Both the position numbers and the translations under genes were made by a program. From Hyparrhenia diplandra (Eukaryota > Streptophyta > Magnoliopsida > Poales > Poaceae), in the NCBI GenBank assembly GCA_015847255.1, contig JADLZK010008783.1, positions 110,348 to 174,347 of the forward strand: a DNA stretch of 64,000 nucleotides. Direction: 5' to 3'. Below the pieces are notes generated by a model. It was given only the letters and a program-made list of their open reading frames with translations. It did not search any database and was not told the origin of the DNA. Shown piece by piece: positions 1 to 11,296 of this stretch. Positions within the stretch are counted from its first letter, which is position 1; each line of letters begins with the position of its first letter.

Positions 1-1130
1 ACCTAAGAGTATTACAAGGTATCGATTTCCACGGGGAGCGTGAAGTGCACTAATCAAGGTATAAAGTCGCCCAATGATAACTATATGTTTTTGTGGGGAG
101 AGAGAGAAAATGTCTAAAGCTTCTCTAATTGATCGAGGATAGAAGATACTTCAAGGTTTATTTATTATGGGACACGAGAACACTAGCCACGAAAGGGGTG
201 AGAAGGGGGCTAGGAAGCTCTAACTATGGTCCTACAAACACCAACCCAAACGTGGTGGAATACGCCGCCGTCAGTACGCCACCACCAGGGCTACCACAAA
301 CTATCCATGGGATTGGGTGCAATTCGTGTAACCGCTAGACTAAGCACCACGCCTAATCTAAAGATTACTACTCTAGTGTTGCAAAGACTAGAGCACTTGA
401 TACAAGCGAGAATCTAATAAATAAAGTAGAAGTAAATGCTGAATGAAAGTAAATAGAGAACTAAGAATTAATAATTGAAGAACCTGGAGATTGTTGAAGA
501 CGAACTAGTTCTTTTGCAAGAATACAAAGTTGAAGAAGATCCGACAAGTCCCGGCTCTTCAACTCTCTCCTCTTCTCTCTCCTTGATCTAATTACAACTA
601 GATGAACTAGATGAACTAGACAACTAGACAACTAGAGGGATCTCTCTTCTAATTAAAACCCTAACTTTTGCTCTGTAGAAAGATAATGAGAGATGATCCT
701 TGGGGTCGACCCTGGGGTTGCTTATATAGTCCTCGGCGATGAACGATGACCCTTGGATCAAATCGACCTTCAATAACGCTGTAGATACAACCTCAAGGTC
801 GGTAGTGAACCGACATAAAAAGTTGACTGGATTTGGGCTCAAACTCTGGCGGGCCGCGTGATTTGTCACGGCCGGAGCCCCCGTGGCACAATTGTGTCGG
901 GTTGCTCCTAGTGTCTTCTCGGTGTCTTCTAGAATGTTTTAGTCCACTTTTTGGGTTGAGTTGCCTCACGGTCAAATCTTGTCATCGTATGGGATCCAAA
1001 CTATTAGGTTTCTCACCGTTCTTATCTGCTTTTATCTGTTTCATCCCTGCAAAGTCATGGAATACCAAAACTCGTGGAATTATATGTTAGTTAGACCCTA
1101 TTCTATGTTGATATTAATTTTATGCCCTTA
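1..1130. repeat. LTR-like repeat, first of two diverged direct copies
   Basis: This stretch aligns by eye with 1590-2760 in the same order. Shared landmarks are 'ggtatcg..tccacgggga', 'aactagagcac', a promoter-like 'ttgcttatatag', 'cttggatcaaa', 'ctcaaggtcggt' and 'accaaaactcgtgga'. Read on the minus strand, the TATA-like block is followed by a leader-like stretch, as in an LTR. I found no coding sequence; the short open frames here show no recognisable domain. The pair may be the LTRs of a decayed retrotransposon or two tandem solo copies. The window edge cuts the left end, so its termini cannot be defined. Confidence 0.5.
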
Positions 1131-1589
1131 TTTCATGTTTAGTTGACTATTAATATTATGATATAACGGTGTCAACAAGACGCCTTGTGGAGAGCGCTAA
1201 GATCTGGTCCACCCACCGGGCGGGACAGACACGGGACGGCGGCGGCGGAGCTATGAAGACGAATGAACCTCGCACAACAACTCAAACCCTTTTCATTAGC
1301 TTAGCTTGGCAAGGAAGCGTGTGGGAGCGAGGAAGCCCAGATGGGCCGGGAGTTAGCATGTTGATGGGTCAAAGTGGTGTGAGGCCGTGAGTAGGCCGCT
1401 TGGTTTTGCTAAAAAACTTGGCAGCATGGCGGGCCGACCCACCGGGCCGCCTTCCCCATCGGGCGGACGAGCCCCGTGCCATGGGCCGAGCTCGCGGCCC
1501 ATGGCCCGTCCGCCATCGGGTCGTTGTTGGCGTTTGTTAAGTGCTAAAAGAATAAAGAGATTCTCAAGCGCCGCACGAGAACATCAATG
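1131..1589. other. Spacer between the two LTR-like repeats, no gene seen
   Basis: The stretch is GC-rich in its second half, with repeated 'gggcc' and 'accgggc' blocks. No conserved protein domain, RNA gene or terminal inverted repeat was recognised. If the flanking repeats are LTRs, this would be what remains of the internal region after deletion. Confidence 0.4.
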
Positions 1590-2760
1590 TAGCTTTTCCC
1601 TAGGGGAGTATTCTAGGTATCGTATCCACGGGGAAGCTAATGGTAAAGAATTGGTCTACGAGAAAGATCAAGGTTCCTAATTACTTCTCTAATACTTTGG
1701 TTCTAAGATAACTAAGTATGAATAGATATAGCAATCATACACAAGCACTTTGGAGCAATGATTGCCTTTCCAACTCTCGAGAAAGACTGGAAAGAAGTAG
1801 TTGGGGGAAGGCTGCCAAAAGCTCTACGAACATCAACCCTAACGTCGTGGATTGCAAAGGCCTAACAATTTTGTCACCCACAGGGCTAGCACAACTAACC
1901 TGAGGATTGAGTGCAACCTCAGGTAACCTATAGTCTAAACACCATGTCTATACTATAAATTACTACTCTAGCTACCTCGAATAACTAGAGCACTCAATAC
2001 GAGCAAAGATCATCCCATGCAATGATATAAATACTATACTAAACATATATATAAGGAAAGCATAAAAGTAAATAGAGAAGATAAATAAATATTAAAGCAT
2101 AAGTCTTGTAAATTAAAGATACAAAGACATACCTAAAACTCTGAAGACTATCCAGAACTAAAGCGCAGCTCCACCCTCCCTTACTCTTGATTAGATCTAA
2201 TCTAGATCTAATCTACTTCTAATCTTCATTTCTAATCTACTTATAATATAATTCTAATTCTCTAATCCCTAAGCGAGAGGTATCCTCACATTGGGACTCT
2301 TCTACATCTGAGAGATAATGAATTAGGGTTTCAGGGGGGTAGGGGTACCCCTGCCCTTGCTTATATAGGCGGTGGGATGAATCTCGGCTCTTGGATCAAA
2401 CCGACTTGATTGGGACGGCTTAGATTGGATCTCAAGGTCGGTGGTGGGAAGCTTCCAAAAAGCTGGGCACGAGAACCTTCTAGAGGGGTGCCGCCCGGAC
2501 CCACCCGGTGCCACACGGCCCCACCCGTGACAGGTGGGCCCCGGCATTTGGCGTGTTGTCCTCTTTTGTCCTATAGCCCCCTATAATTTATACCAATCGC
2601 CATGGTTTGGTCCTTTTCTTCTATTTCTCTATTTCTCCACTTTTCTCAAGATGATACGGAATATTAGGAGTTCTCCTGCAAAACTGAGTGTACACCAAAA
2701 CTCGTGGAAATCATTAGAAATAATAATACTTTAGTAGCATTCATCCCAAGATTGATAGCA
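1590..2760. repeat. LTR-like repeat, second diverged copy
   Basis: This is the second copy of the repeat at 1-1130. It keeps the same ordered landmarks, including the minus-strand TATA-like block near 2360-2372 ('cttatatagg') and the terminal 'accaaaactcgtgga' near 2694. Divergence and indels are large, so the duplication is old. No open reading frame with a recognisable domain lies within it. Confidence 0.5.
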
Positions 2761-2980
2761 TTCCACATATATAAAAGTGGTCAATAACTATCGTCCAACG
2801 GCCGTGTCACCGTGGCCCGCTCATCCGGCCGGACCGTGCCTCGGGACGAGGCCCACGGGCGTTGGGCCAAATGTATAACTATACCCCCTGGGCGCGCGTC
2901 AAGCCACGTGTCATGCGGATCGATGCAGTGCGTGACCCGGAGGGATGGTATCCGGAGACCACTACGATCCACCCACGACC

Positions 2981-3769
2981 ATGGACGCCGAGACGAAGAA
3001 GATGCTAAAGGACTTGGGGACCCAGTTCGCTGGCTTCACCAAGAGGCTCGACACGCTCGCCGATCAGGTCGCTGTCTTATCCGGCAACGATCCGAAGGAG
3101 GCAAAACGTCAAGCACAGCCGGCAGGAGGTCGAGCTCGCATTGAAGACGGTCATGGAGGAAACCGCCGCACCTTCATCAAGACAAGGACGGATGGCAAGC
3201 AACTTGCGTCGACGATCAGTCACGGCGGTGTCGGAGAACATGCCGACAGTTACCTCGAGGAAGCTCTGCGGCGGGAGGGGCGCCCGGCTCGGGGGCGCAT
3301 CGCCGCCCCACCCCCCGCCAGACACCTCGGCCGACGGGCGGCGGGTGAACATCTACACAGCCTGGATTGGGCGAGCCGCTCAAGGCGTATCGCCGAGATG
3401 CGGGACCCCAAGGACATGGAGACAGCCATGTCTCTTGCCAAGCCATACGAGCGACGTCTCACCATCCTCTACAACTCCGGCAAGCCAGCACAGCAGCGGA
3501 GCAAGGCACCCGTGCCTCTCCCCTTGATGGCCGCACCACTGGCGCCCACCCCGTCAGCAGCAGCGACATCGGCTCGGCCATTTAAACGGCTGACACCGGA
3601 GGAGATGACGGAACGACGCAAGGCCGGGCTCTGCTTCAACTGTGACGAGCCGTTCACGCGCGGTCACAAGTGCAAGCACCTCTTCGACATCACGGTCTTC
3701 AACGACTACACCGACGACCAAGAGGGCGTCACCGAGGCCGACGTCAAAATGGAGGGCGCCGACCTATGA
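2981..3769 (+). pseudogene. Retrotransposon Gag with CCHC zinc knuckle (relic)
   Basis: The start chosen is the ATG at 2981, just after the primer-binding-site-like sequence. The N-terminal part (MDAETKKMLKDLG...) resembles the coiled-coil start of plant Ty3/gypsy Gag proteins. Near residues 221-237 lies CFNCDEPFTRGHKCKHLF, a CX2CX4HX4C zinc knuckle that in this family binds the element's RNA during packaging. The middle looks scrambled: the typical retrotransposon-gag core is not readable in one frame, and other frames carry pieces of it. The frame therefore survives only as a patchwork. It ends where the protease-like region follows. Confidence 0.75.
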
Positions 3770-3839
3770 GTCCTTTTTGGGGACACACAACTACATCGAC
3801 CCCCGTGTGGTGACCATAGCAGGACTACGGACTTAGCCA

Positions 3840-4334
3840 GTGCGTGTGTTGATCACCGCTGGCACGGGCGCCACCTCGACATGTCGGGCGGCCACCTTCG
3901 ATGTACCACTACGCATCGACGCCAGCATCTTCGACATCAACGCATATGTCATGCATGTGGGCAACGACGTCGACGTCATCCTTGGCATGCCTTGGCTGGC
4001 AAGCCTGGGACGCATGACGTGGGACTTCGCAACCAACGAGCTCCAGTACTACCGCGATGGCCATCCGAGTACGTTCACGTCGGCACCACCCCCTCACACG
4101 GGTGGGGGCGCCCCCGGTCCTGACCTGCTCAGGTCAGGAATCTTCGCCGGCGTTCGGACCCTCCCCTCCAGGCTGGGGAAACGTTCAAGGCATGCGACTG
4201 CCTTGGACCTCTACGACACGTCGGTTGGAGTCTTCATACTACCTGCGACGGCGACACCGGAGGACCCGGCACTGCGACGGATCACCCTCGGCGTCACCCA
4301 CGAGGCAGCCAGCTGCGCTGCTTGGGGCGGTTGA
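3840..4334 (+). pseudogene. Retroviral-type aspartic protease region of the gypsy relic
   Basis: The peptide around residues 1-80 reads like the plant gypsy protease. It includes an active-site-like segment, LITAGTGATS, where D-[ST]-G-A would be expected, then VILGMPWLASLG and a WDF..NELQYYRDG segment typical of the C-terminal half. The catalytic Asp is not present in the expected place, so it is probably inactive. The frame stops at 4334, and what follows to 5033 is not recognisable as reverse transcriptase. It follows Gag closely, as in intact elements. Confidence 0.65.
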
Positions 4335-5033
4335 GGGCGGCCTCCTCCTCTTCGATGGCCGCTTCTACCTCCCGGCTTCTTCTCCCGCGCTACGGACCCT
4401 TTGGAGGCTGCCCGGGGAGGAGTTCGCAGGACGAACTTCCTCGCCCTGGGAGCCTACACGACCTCACCGACATCAGCAGCACCGACCGCCATCCTGTTGG
4501 GCGGCATCTGGCCACGGCGCCATCACGTCGGCCTAGGTCGGGTCGTCTTTCTCGGCGGCATGGATCGCCTCTTCCTCACCATCGACAACGCGTCCACATC
4601 GCCTACGGCAGAGAGGTGCACACACTAGCTATCTCCTCCCATGTTCGACATCGGCTCCTTCATGTATGGTGCGATGTTGAATTTTGGCTACCCCCTCCTA
4701 CTCGCCGCGACATCACCATTTGGTGCCGTCTTCCGCTCTTCGTCAATGCTCCGCCCAACGGCGCTTCTTATTCCTGGAGATCCCGCCTCGCGACATGGTG
4801 CATCAGCATCTTGAGGCGGGAGTTCCAAGGGAGCTCTTGCTTGCGGCTTCGTTGGCGGATGGCGTCCCAACGGGCGTCTTTGTCCCATCAAGTACATCAA
4901 CCGCGGCTACATCGGGGAACCTTCACTATCTCTTGGAGTTTGCTCCTGGCCCGAACCCAAGAGAACATGATCCTCGAGGAACGAATGGACTTTCATCCAG
5001 CGAGGATGCGCCCGGTCGGAGAAGGGGGGAGAT

Positions 5034-5632
5034 GTCATGACCCGGGGAGATAGGGCCCGGAAGGACAGGCCCACGAGCCCGGGGCGCCGGCGCCGCCGCC
5101 TCCGCCTCCCTTCCGCGGATTCTTCAACAATTAATTCAGAAATAAAGAAGGAAATTCCTTAGCATTATCTTAGACTTTTTTTTTGAGGGGTTATCTTAGA
5201 CTTTTTTGGTGTGTAAGGGGATATTCCATCTATGTGGAAGACCCTTATTAGGAAAATAAATAGGATATGCTTGTAAAAATGTATTCCAATCTATAAGGAG
5301 ACCTTTTAGAGATTGCTTGCGATAGAAGTCCCACTAAGCCAGGGCTATAAAAGTAAGGGGTGCATAATCTTTTAGGGTAACAAGCAATAAAGAAATTTTA
5401 TCCCAACTTCTCTCATCTCCTCTGTGGCGTCGCCCCTTCCCCCACGCCGCCGCACACCCCCCGCCGCCTCACCACCACCCCGCCACCCCGCCGCGCCGCC
5501 GTTGCTGCCGTGGCGGCGCGCTCCCTCCTCCATCGCCAACCCGCCACCACCGCGCCCCAAGCGGTAGGGGCGCGCTGCCCCCCAAGGGCGTGTCGGGCCA
5601 CGTGTGTCACGCCCGATCGATCCAGTGCAGGT
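5034..5632 (+). repeat. 3' LTR of the gypsy relic
   Basis: It begins with TGTCATGAC directly after a purine-rich tract ('agaagggggga'), the usual position of the plus-strand primer. It contains the transcript-like 'ggctataaaagtaa' near 5342 and 'aacaagcaataaag' near 5380, plausible TATA and poly(A) signals. The end is set by its match to the 5' LTR stub near 2930. The GC-rich 5400-5600 part gives rise to several spurious frames. Confidence 0.6.
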
Positions 5633-5921
5633 CGGTAATTTATTGTATTCTAGCTTGCTCACCTAGTTGGTAAAAAGTAGTGACATATAAATTGAGTGAA
5701 TTAGAGATCATATCATCTAGAATTGCTATCATCGGTGGTTTGCCTAGGTAGTACTCCACACATGGATTAGTATTTACTATTATTCATTAAGTTATTTTCT
5801 CTTACAATTTCTTGTTGAGAATAAAGAATTGAATAAATAAATAAAGATAAGAATACTGACCATAATAGGTCATTCAATGCCCCCAAAAAAGCAGCCCAGT
5901 AGGCCGATATGAACTTATGAG

Positions 5922-6139
5922 GGGCACTCACAATGCGAGACTCTACCATAGAGTCTAAGCTTATTTATTACCATCATATTTATTACACTTTGGTGATGTG
6001 TCGCTGATGTGGTAGTATATTTATGGAAGAGAGAAGGAGAAAAACATGACTCCAAGTCTTATTTAGACTCCAAGTGCACGTTACCCAAGATAATAAATAG
6101 TTTTTAGACTCTATGGTAGAGTCTGCATTGTGAGTGCCC
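5922..6139. mobile_element. MITE with 15+ bp perfect terminal inverted repeats
   Basis: The left end GGGCACTCACAATGC is the reverse complement of the right end at 6125-6139. The inverted match continues inward through 'gactctaccatagagtcta'. The element is 218 bp and has no coding capacity. Flanks read TGAG on both sides (5918-5921 and 6140-6143), a possible 4-bp target duplication. The superfamily is uncertain because the short target duplication does not fit hAT or Mutator. Confidence 0.8.
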
Positions 6140-6592
6140 TGAGAGACTGAATTGTGATTGATGAACAAGCATGACTGGCGGAAGGAAGTCCAACCAATGG
6201 GAGAGTGAACTGGGATTAATGAGTGGCAAGATAGGTAATTAGCTCTTAACTTCAAAAACTGACGTACCCTTTGAGGCCCTCTAGAAAAAAAAAAAAAAAA
6301 CGTAGAGTTAGCCTCTACTTCCAAGCGGAGTTGGTGAGCACATCAGTCTCAAACCCGCCCTTAGAGCTTGTTTAGTTTGCAAAATTTTGCAATTCGATGA
6401 ATAGTAACTCATTTGTTTGTATTTGGTAATATTGTTCAATCATAGACTACCTAGGCTCAAAAAATTCATCTCATGATTTACAACCAAAGTGTGCAATTAC
6501 TTATTTTTTACCTATATTTATTGTTCTATTTATGTGTCAAAAAATTGATGTGATGGAGAGAGACTAAAAAAAATAAAAAAACTTGGAAGGGA
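6140..6592. other. Intergenic DNA with a run of A and MITE-like debris
   Basis: It holds a 16-A run near 6285 and a 'gagcttgtttagtttgcaaa' segment near 6364 that resembles the ends of common grass MITEs. No complete inverted-repeat pair and no gene were identified. Confidence 0.4.
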
Positions 6593-8980
6593 ACTAAATG
6601 TGGAAACCAATAACGTGCACAGGAACGAAAACGCTGTGCTGGAGCTGTTGGGATTCTGAACGACTGTTCGAACCTGACCCAGGAGTGACCAGCTCACAAA
6701 ACCTCTCGCCTCCCGAGGCCACGCCTCCAATCCCTACCCCCACTATGGAAATCGCCCGCTGAGCCGCCGCTATGGTTCGCCTGGACGACGACTACCGCCT
6801 CCCCGATCCTTTTCCCCCTCACGGTGATGGAACTTGTTCCTGCTTTCATTTCTTCGATCGCACTAGTATCCCTGTACTTTTCTCGATAGTTGTTATTTCT
6901 GTTCTGGATATCCTAGGGTTTAGGATGTGGTGTTCGATTTAAATCAGTTAAATGCTTACAAAATCGTGCTCGTATTTCCACCAATTTTGAGTGCAAGTTC
7001 GATCGGTAGGAAGGTATTGCGCCTCATTGGCGAGGAATTTGATGATCCAACCACATTATCTGGACCAAATGTCGTCCGTTGAAGAAAACTGACAGCGGTG
7101 GCGTTGGGGATGCAGGGCAAATGTCACTGGATGCGCTCCGGCGGGAGCTTGCGGAGGAGACCATTCGCTACGAGATCATCGCGGCTGAGCTGGCGGAGCA
7201 GCGGAAGTTGGAATCCGAGGTCGGTGCGAGCTCGGGTTGGAGCACGGCGGTACCCTGCCCCTGTGCACCCGTCCGGGCTCCAGCTGACCACGTTGCCCCA
7301 CTATGATACATCCCCTGGGTGGGAAGAGGGTCTGCGCCACCTCCGCATGCCAATGTTCCCAGAACCTTGCTTAGAAGAAGGCTTGTTGACGCCCGGAGGT
7401 ATGCTGGTGCCCAGATGCTCTGTTAAAGATCGAATTGATGAATGGTATTAGCCTCCATGGCATCGACTGTCAGCAAACGAGGATGAATTGATTGGATGGG
7501 TGAGCTTGTTACCCTCCTCGTTTTTTCCCTGTCTGTTATATATATGCAACTTAAAAATCTAAAAATATTGCATTGTTCAAGATTGGTGTGTCCTTTTACT
7601 AAATCTTTGAAGAATGCTAGACGAAATTTATCTGCAAATTAAAAATAATTTCGTCTAGCATTTAGTAAAAGGACATACCAATCTTGAATAGTGCAACATT
7701 TTCTCTACACATTAACTGAAAATTCGTTTGATCTTTAAGAAAAACTGAAAATTCAGTTAGCAATTCTGTATCTCCCAAGTATTAATTCTTTTCTTGAAGG
7801 CAGCCATGTTAAGTTATGAAACAGTCTTTTGAGCATTATTTTGTAGTATTTATTTTGGATATCTATGCAGATATATTTGGATTTAGCTTGTCATGTAAGT
7901 AAAGTATTCATCTTCCTATCTTAGGACTAGAGTCTAGAGACCAAGTATGCCATTGGTTTGCTGTACGCATTTTTTCATATAATGAAAAACCATTAATTTG
8001 ACCGTCCAACGTCCATCTTATCTTGTACTTCTTCAGTTCCAAATTGTAGTTCATTTTGGCTTTGTCCTAAGTCAAACCTCCTAATACTGACCATGTTTTT
8101 GCAAAAAAAAAAAAAAATAATAAAAAAATAGATTAACATCAAGTCCAAATAAATGCTCTATCAATTGCAGGGAAAATTTGATGAAACTAGTTTGATGTTT
8201 GAGATGTTACATTTTCCTGTAATCTTTGTCAAAGTTGTAGATGGTTGACTTGGGATAAAACCAAAAGTAAACTATAATTTGTAACGACCATCTGGAATAG
8301 TGCCCCTGTAAATATTAGATTGTGGGATTTTAATAATTAATCCAGATAATAGAGTAATAGTGAAGCTTCACAATTTTGCGGTAATGTTTCCCTCAAATAA
8401 TTATATTGTGCTACCTATTAGTGTGCTTAATAAGAAAAGATAGGGTCTTCATTGTGCCTTTTGGAGATGGACTCTCACTGCTAGCTTTATTATGATTCAT
8501 GTGACTTCGATGCTAATATTGTGGTAAAGTGTCGAACATGGGCTTCATCAATGCATGGATTCTGGATGAAATGCATTGTGAAGAATATATGCTACTGTTC
8601 CTAGATTTTTTTACATGATGTTCTTGTTGATGCTCTGTTCCTTAGTGTTGCCATAAACGACCATATAGACCGTTTACACAGCTAAAAATGTTACATGGTG
8701 ACCAACCGTGTCCGCTTAATCAACTGTTTATCCCATTTAAAGGCCATGTAGCCTGTTTTGGTGGCTGTGTAGCCTGTGTAAATGGTCGTGCATCCCAAAT
8801 AAACACTAAACAATATGTGCTCAACTCTTTACCTTTTAGGATTTTGATGAACATTGGCTCTAATGATAATGATCCTCGATACAGTGTGAAGAATGATCCA
8901 AGTTTGTTTTAACTTTTCTGATATTCAATTTTTACCCTCTAATATTCACTGAATTTAAGATTCATTTGGCAAGGATGTTG
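6593..8980 (+). pseudogene. U1/zf-met zinc-finger gene, unit A copy (finger exons deleted)
   Basis: This copy aligns with units B and C from the 5' end ('tgtggaaaccaata') through exon 1 near 6746, exon 2 near 7080-7490, the long intron and the region near 8940. Exon 2 encodes a basic helical segment, LDALRRELAEETIRYEII plus AELAEQRKLESEV, typical of plant proteins with U1-type C2H2 (zf-met) fingers. The reading frame is broken: exon 1 reads MEIAR then TGA, and the frame shifts within exon 2. At about 8985 the sequence jumps from 'gcatgcactttttttt' to 'cacaggttcagttcttc'. That skips the whole finger-coding part present in units B (32640-33840) and C (58190-59400). The copy cannot encode a finger protein. 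Confidence 0.75.
7568..7696. repeat. Intronic foldback hairpin, unit A copy
   Basis: The left arm 'ttgcattgttcaagattggt' is mirrored by the reverse complement ending in 'gtgcaa' at 7696. Further in, 'ctagacgaaat' pairs with 'atttcgtctag'. The arms are about 55 bases with a short loop. The same hairpin lies at the same intron position in units B and C. It resembles a small MITE that inserted before the module was copied. Confidence 0.8.
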
Positions 8981-9606
8981 CATGCACTTTTTTTTTTATA
9001 CACAGGTTCAGTTCTTCAATTCTGTTTGTGGATATCCGATATCATGTTTTATCCCTTGTTTTTTACCCATTGATGTTCTTTTGCATCCTTCTGGAAAAAA
9101 AATTATGTCCAGTTAATCACTGATGAAAATCGATGTTGTGTTATAAATGATCGTAGGAAACTAAGGATAACAATGTTTGAACTTTCTGCATGTTTCTTAT
9201 TGCTTATGTATGTTGTCAGTGTTACAGCAATTGATTACAATTGTATACAAATAGGTTAGCTGGATACACATTTGATTCAATCAATCGAGACGATGAAGAA
9301 GGTACTCGACCTCCACTTGTTTAGTCAATGGAATCACTCACTGGTCATGCAGTTTATAAAAACAACTGAAGGATCAACTTTGAAGTTAGCCTGGTTACTA
9401 TTGTTGACGTCTGTTTAGATTGGTCCATCTAATGTTATGCTTTGCCCAAACACAATCGCCTTCTTCTCGACCCTTGTCTTTACCATGTCTTCTTGGGCTT
9501 CAGATGTCAGTAGTTTCATCAGACCATCTCTATCCTACAAAAGGGAAACACCGATTATAGCTTAAACTTTCAATTCTCCTGCTGATCACCGGATGCTCTG
9601 TGAACA

Positions 9607-9973
9607 TGTCAAGGGCACCGATGCCCAAGGTAGGGGACCTCGACTACGAAAATCGTAATCTCGGTCCGTGGTTGCCGGCAGGGTTATGCCCCCACGCCGT
9701 TCTTCGTCGACCGGGTTTTACCCCAAGTCGCCGGCTTAGGAGAGAGAGAGGGAGAGATTAGATGGGTAATTCTCTGCTTACTCACGTCATAGTTTGTTAC
9801 AGAATATATGGCCATTGGCCTCATGCAAACGGGAGCAACAAACTCCTCTAATTAAGGAACTGAAATGGAAAGCTACTCCTATTTCCTCTCTCAGCCACTA
9901 GAGCTGATCGAGCCCGGCGCGCCGGACATCACGTGCACGGCGGCGTCTCGTGTACGAGCGCCCGTACATGACA
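9607..9973. mobile_element. Solo LTR with 5-bp target-site duplication
   Basis: Units B and C run without a break across this site, so the inserted piece is defined exactly. It starts TGTCAAGGG, ends ACATGACA, and is flanked by GAACA at 9602-9606 and 9974-9978. The length is 367 bp with no internal domain, as expected from recombination between two LTRs. A short palindrome, 'ctacgaaaatcgtaatc', lies near 9652. Confidence 0.88.
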
Positions 9974-10168
9974 GAACATTGGGAATTCGAAAACCTTAGC
10001 CTGAATTAAGCTTGTATAGGTCAGCTGGTCTCCTCTGAACTACCTGCCATAGTTGATCCTTCTTGAAAGCACCTGCAAAAGGGAAACATTTTAAGTGTTC
10101 ATTGTTGACTTCTGATGAATTCATTTGTGATGAATTCGGGGTATGCACTGTGGCATTGTTTGTCTACC

Positions 10169-10950
10169 TTTTTTGAACGGGAAAACAGCAGGTGCTCTGC
10201 CTTTTCATTATAGAAGTGGAGAGTAATAGTTACAAGCTTGTCCTAGCAAAAACTACGAAGACAAAGGGAAAAACAAACTAAACAGAAGAGCGCTATGTAC
10301 ACAATAAAACTGAACTGCAACCTATCCTGCTAGCTGTGGAATGTCTCCATGGCGTTCCTGAACATCGCCACATCCTGCCTAATCAGGCTGGCGAGTTGAG
10401 TTTCTAGCATCGCCTTGTTGTCATAGACTCGTCGACATCGCTCCTTCCAGATGTTCCATGTAGTGTAAGTGATCACTTGATTTCTGTACTCTGCACCCGG
10501 CGCCCTGTACTGAGAAGATCAGACCACCATGATTTCAAGTTTGTGACGGGCTGTTGTGGCTGAATATTTTGCTGACCCGTTTGCTGCTGTATTAGTTGCC
10601 ATACTCGCTGGGAGTAAGAACAATTGGCCACCATGTGCGTCATCGATTCATTCTTTGTCCTACATAGCTGGCATACCGGATTTGCTTGTCCTCCGTGCTT
10701 GATGATTCGATCTGCAGTTAGAAGCTTCCTTTGCAATAGTAGCCATAGAAAAAACTTGCATTTATTTTCCACCTTTGATTTCCAAATTTTCCCCCATTTG
10801 TAATCCTGTATGGACCCTTTGAACTGCATCATGTATGCCGAACGTGCGGAGTATTGGCCATTAGCTGAAAAGAGCCATTTAATTTGGTCCGGCTGCGAGC
10901 TGAGTTGAAGGCCCCTCAATTGCTGCCACAACTCAACAAATTGTTTAAGC
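10169..10950 (-). mobile_element. 5'-truncated LINE 3' end with zf-RVT domain
   Basis: The insert lies on the minus strand, with its poly(A) visible as a T run at 10169-10174. Target duplications of about 20 bp flank it ('tgtggcattgtttgtctacc' and 'tgtgcactgtttgtctacc'). A minus-strand frame at 10473-10931 carries the zinc-binding region found at the C-terminus of plant L1-type reverse transcriptases. Landmarks are WKSKVENKCKFFLWLLLQ, then RIIKHGG and CQLCRTKNESMTHMVANC. The reverse transcriptase itself is missing, as usual for 5' truncation. Confidence 0.88.
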
Positions 10951-11296
10951 TGTGCACTGTTTGTCTACCTGAAGACATACAAGATCTGCATCAACAGTTA
11001 CAGCATAATTTCCATCATCACCGTTCTTAGCCAACAGAGGGAGCAGCTCATTGAAGTACATGCTCCATATGGCATCATTAACGTTAACAAATGCCGCTGC
11101 TTGATACAGAATCCTGGAATTATAGCATTAGCATCAAGCTCCGGTGTTCAGTGATATATCGTTTCAGAGAAAGTTTTTCATGGTTCCGCAATGGCTGCTG
11201 GATGCTTGCTCTTGTGAAGTTGTATGGAGGTGCCAAACTGAAACGAACTCTATAAGCAAAGAATGGAATCTCTTGTACGCTTTGGTACCTTCTGGC

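Larger units (their letters stand above)
2795..5640 (+). mobile_element. Ty3/gypsy LTR retrotransposon relic (gag and protease only)
   Basis: The ends of the element match each other: 'gatcgatgcagtg' near 2921 (end of a truncated 5' LTR) and 'gatcgatccagtgcag' near 5615 (end of the 3' LTR). A primer-binding-site-like 'tggtatccgga' lies near 2947 and resembles the initiator-Met-tRNA site tggtatcagagc. Inside are a gag with a zinc knuckle and then an aspartic-protease-like region. A purine-rich tract just before 5034 marks the start of the 3' LTR. No reverse transcriptase, RNase H or integrase motif was seen, so the element is internally deleted and cannot move by itself. Confidence 0.75.
9281..11296 (-). 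pseudogene. Chorismate mutase, unit A copy (broken)
   Basis: Exons 5 to 2 can be recognised by alignment with unit C; exon 1 is absent. Exon 2 begins at 11296 after a CTATAG-like acceptor (here 'ccatag'). Lesions: exon 3 has one extra base near its start, shifting the frame into a TAA within about ten codons. Exon 5 has a C-to-T change turning the Gln codon after LDGPI into TAA. A solo LTR (9607-9973) sits in the intron/exon 4 region and a LINE 3' end (10169-10950) in the next intron. Upstream, sequence shared with unit C continues to about 11720 and then stops, so promoter and exon 1 are gone. This is a dead gene. Confidence 0.85.

Noticed and set aside
5372..5662. Gly/Arg-rich minus-strand frames
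   Set aside because: They lie in the GC-rich end of a gypsy LTR and have no support as genes.
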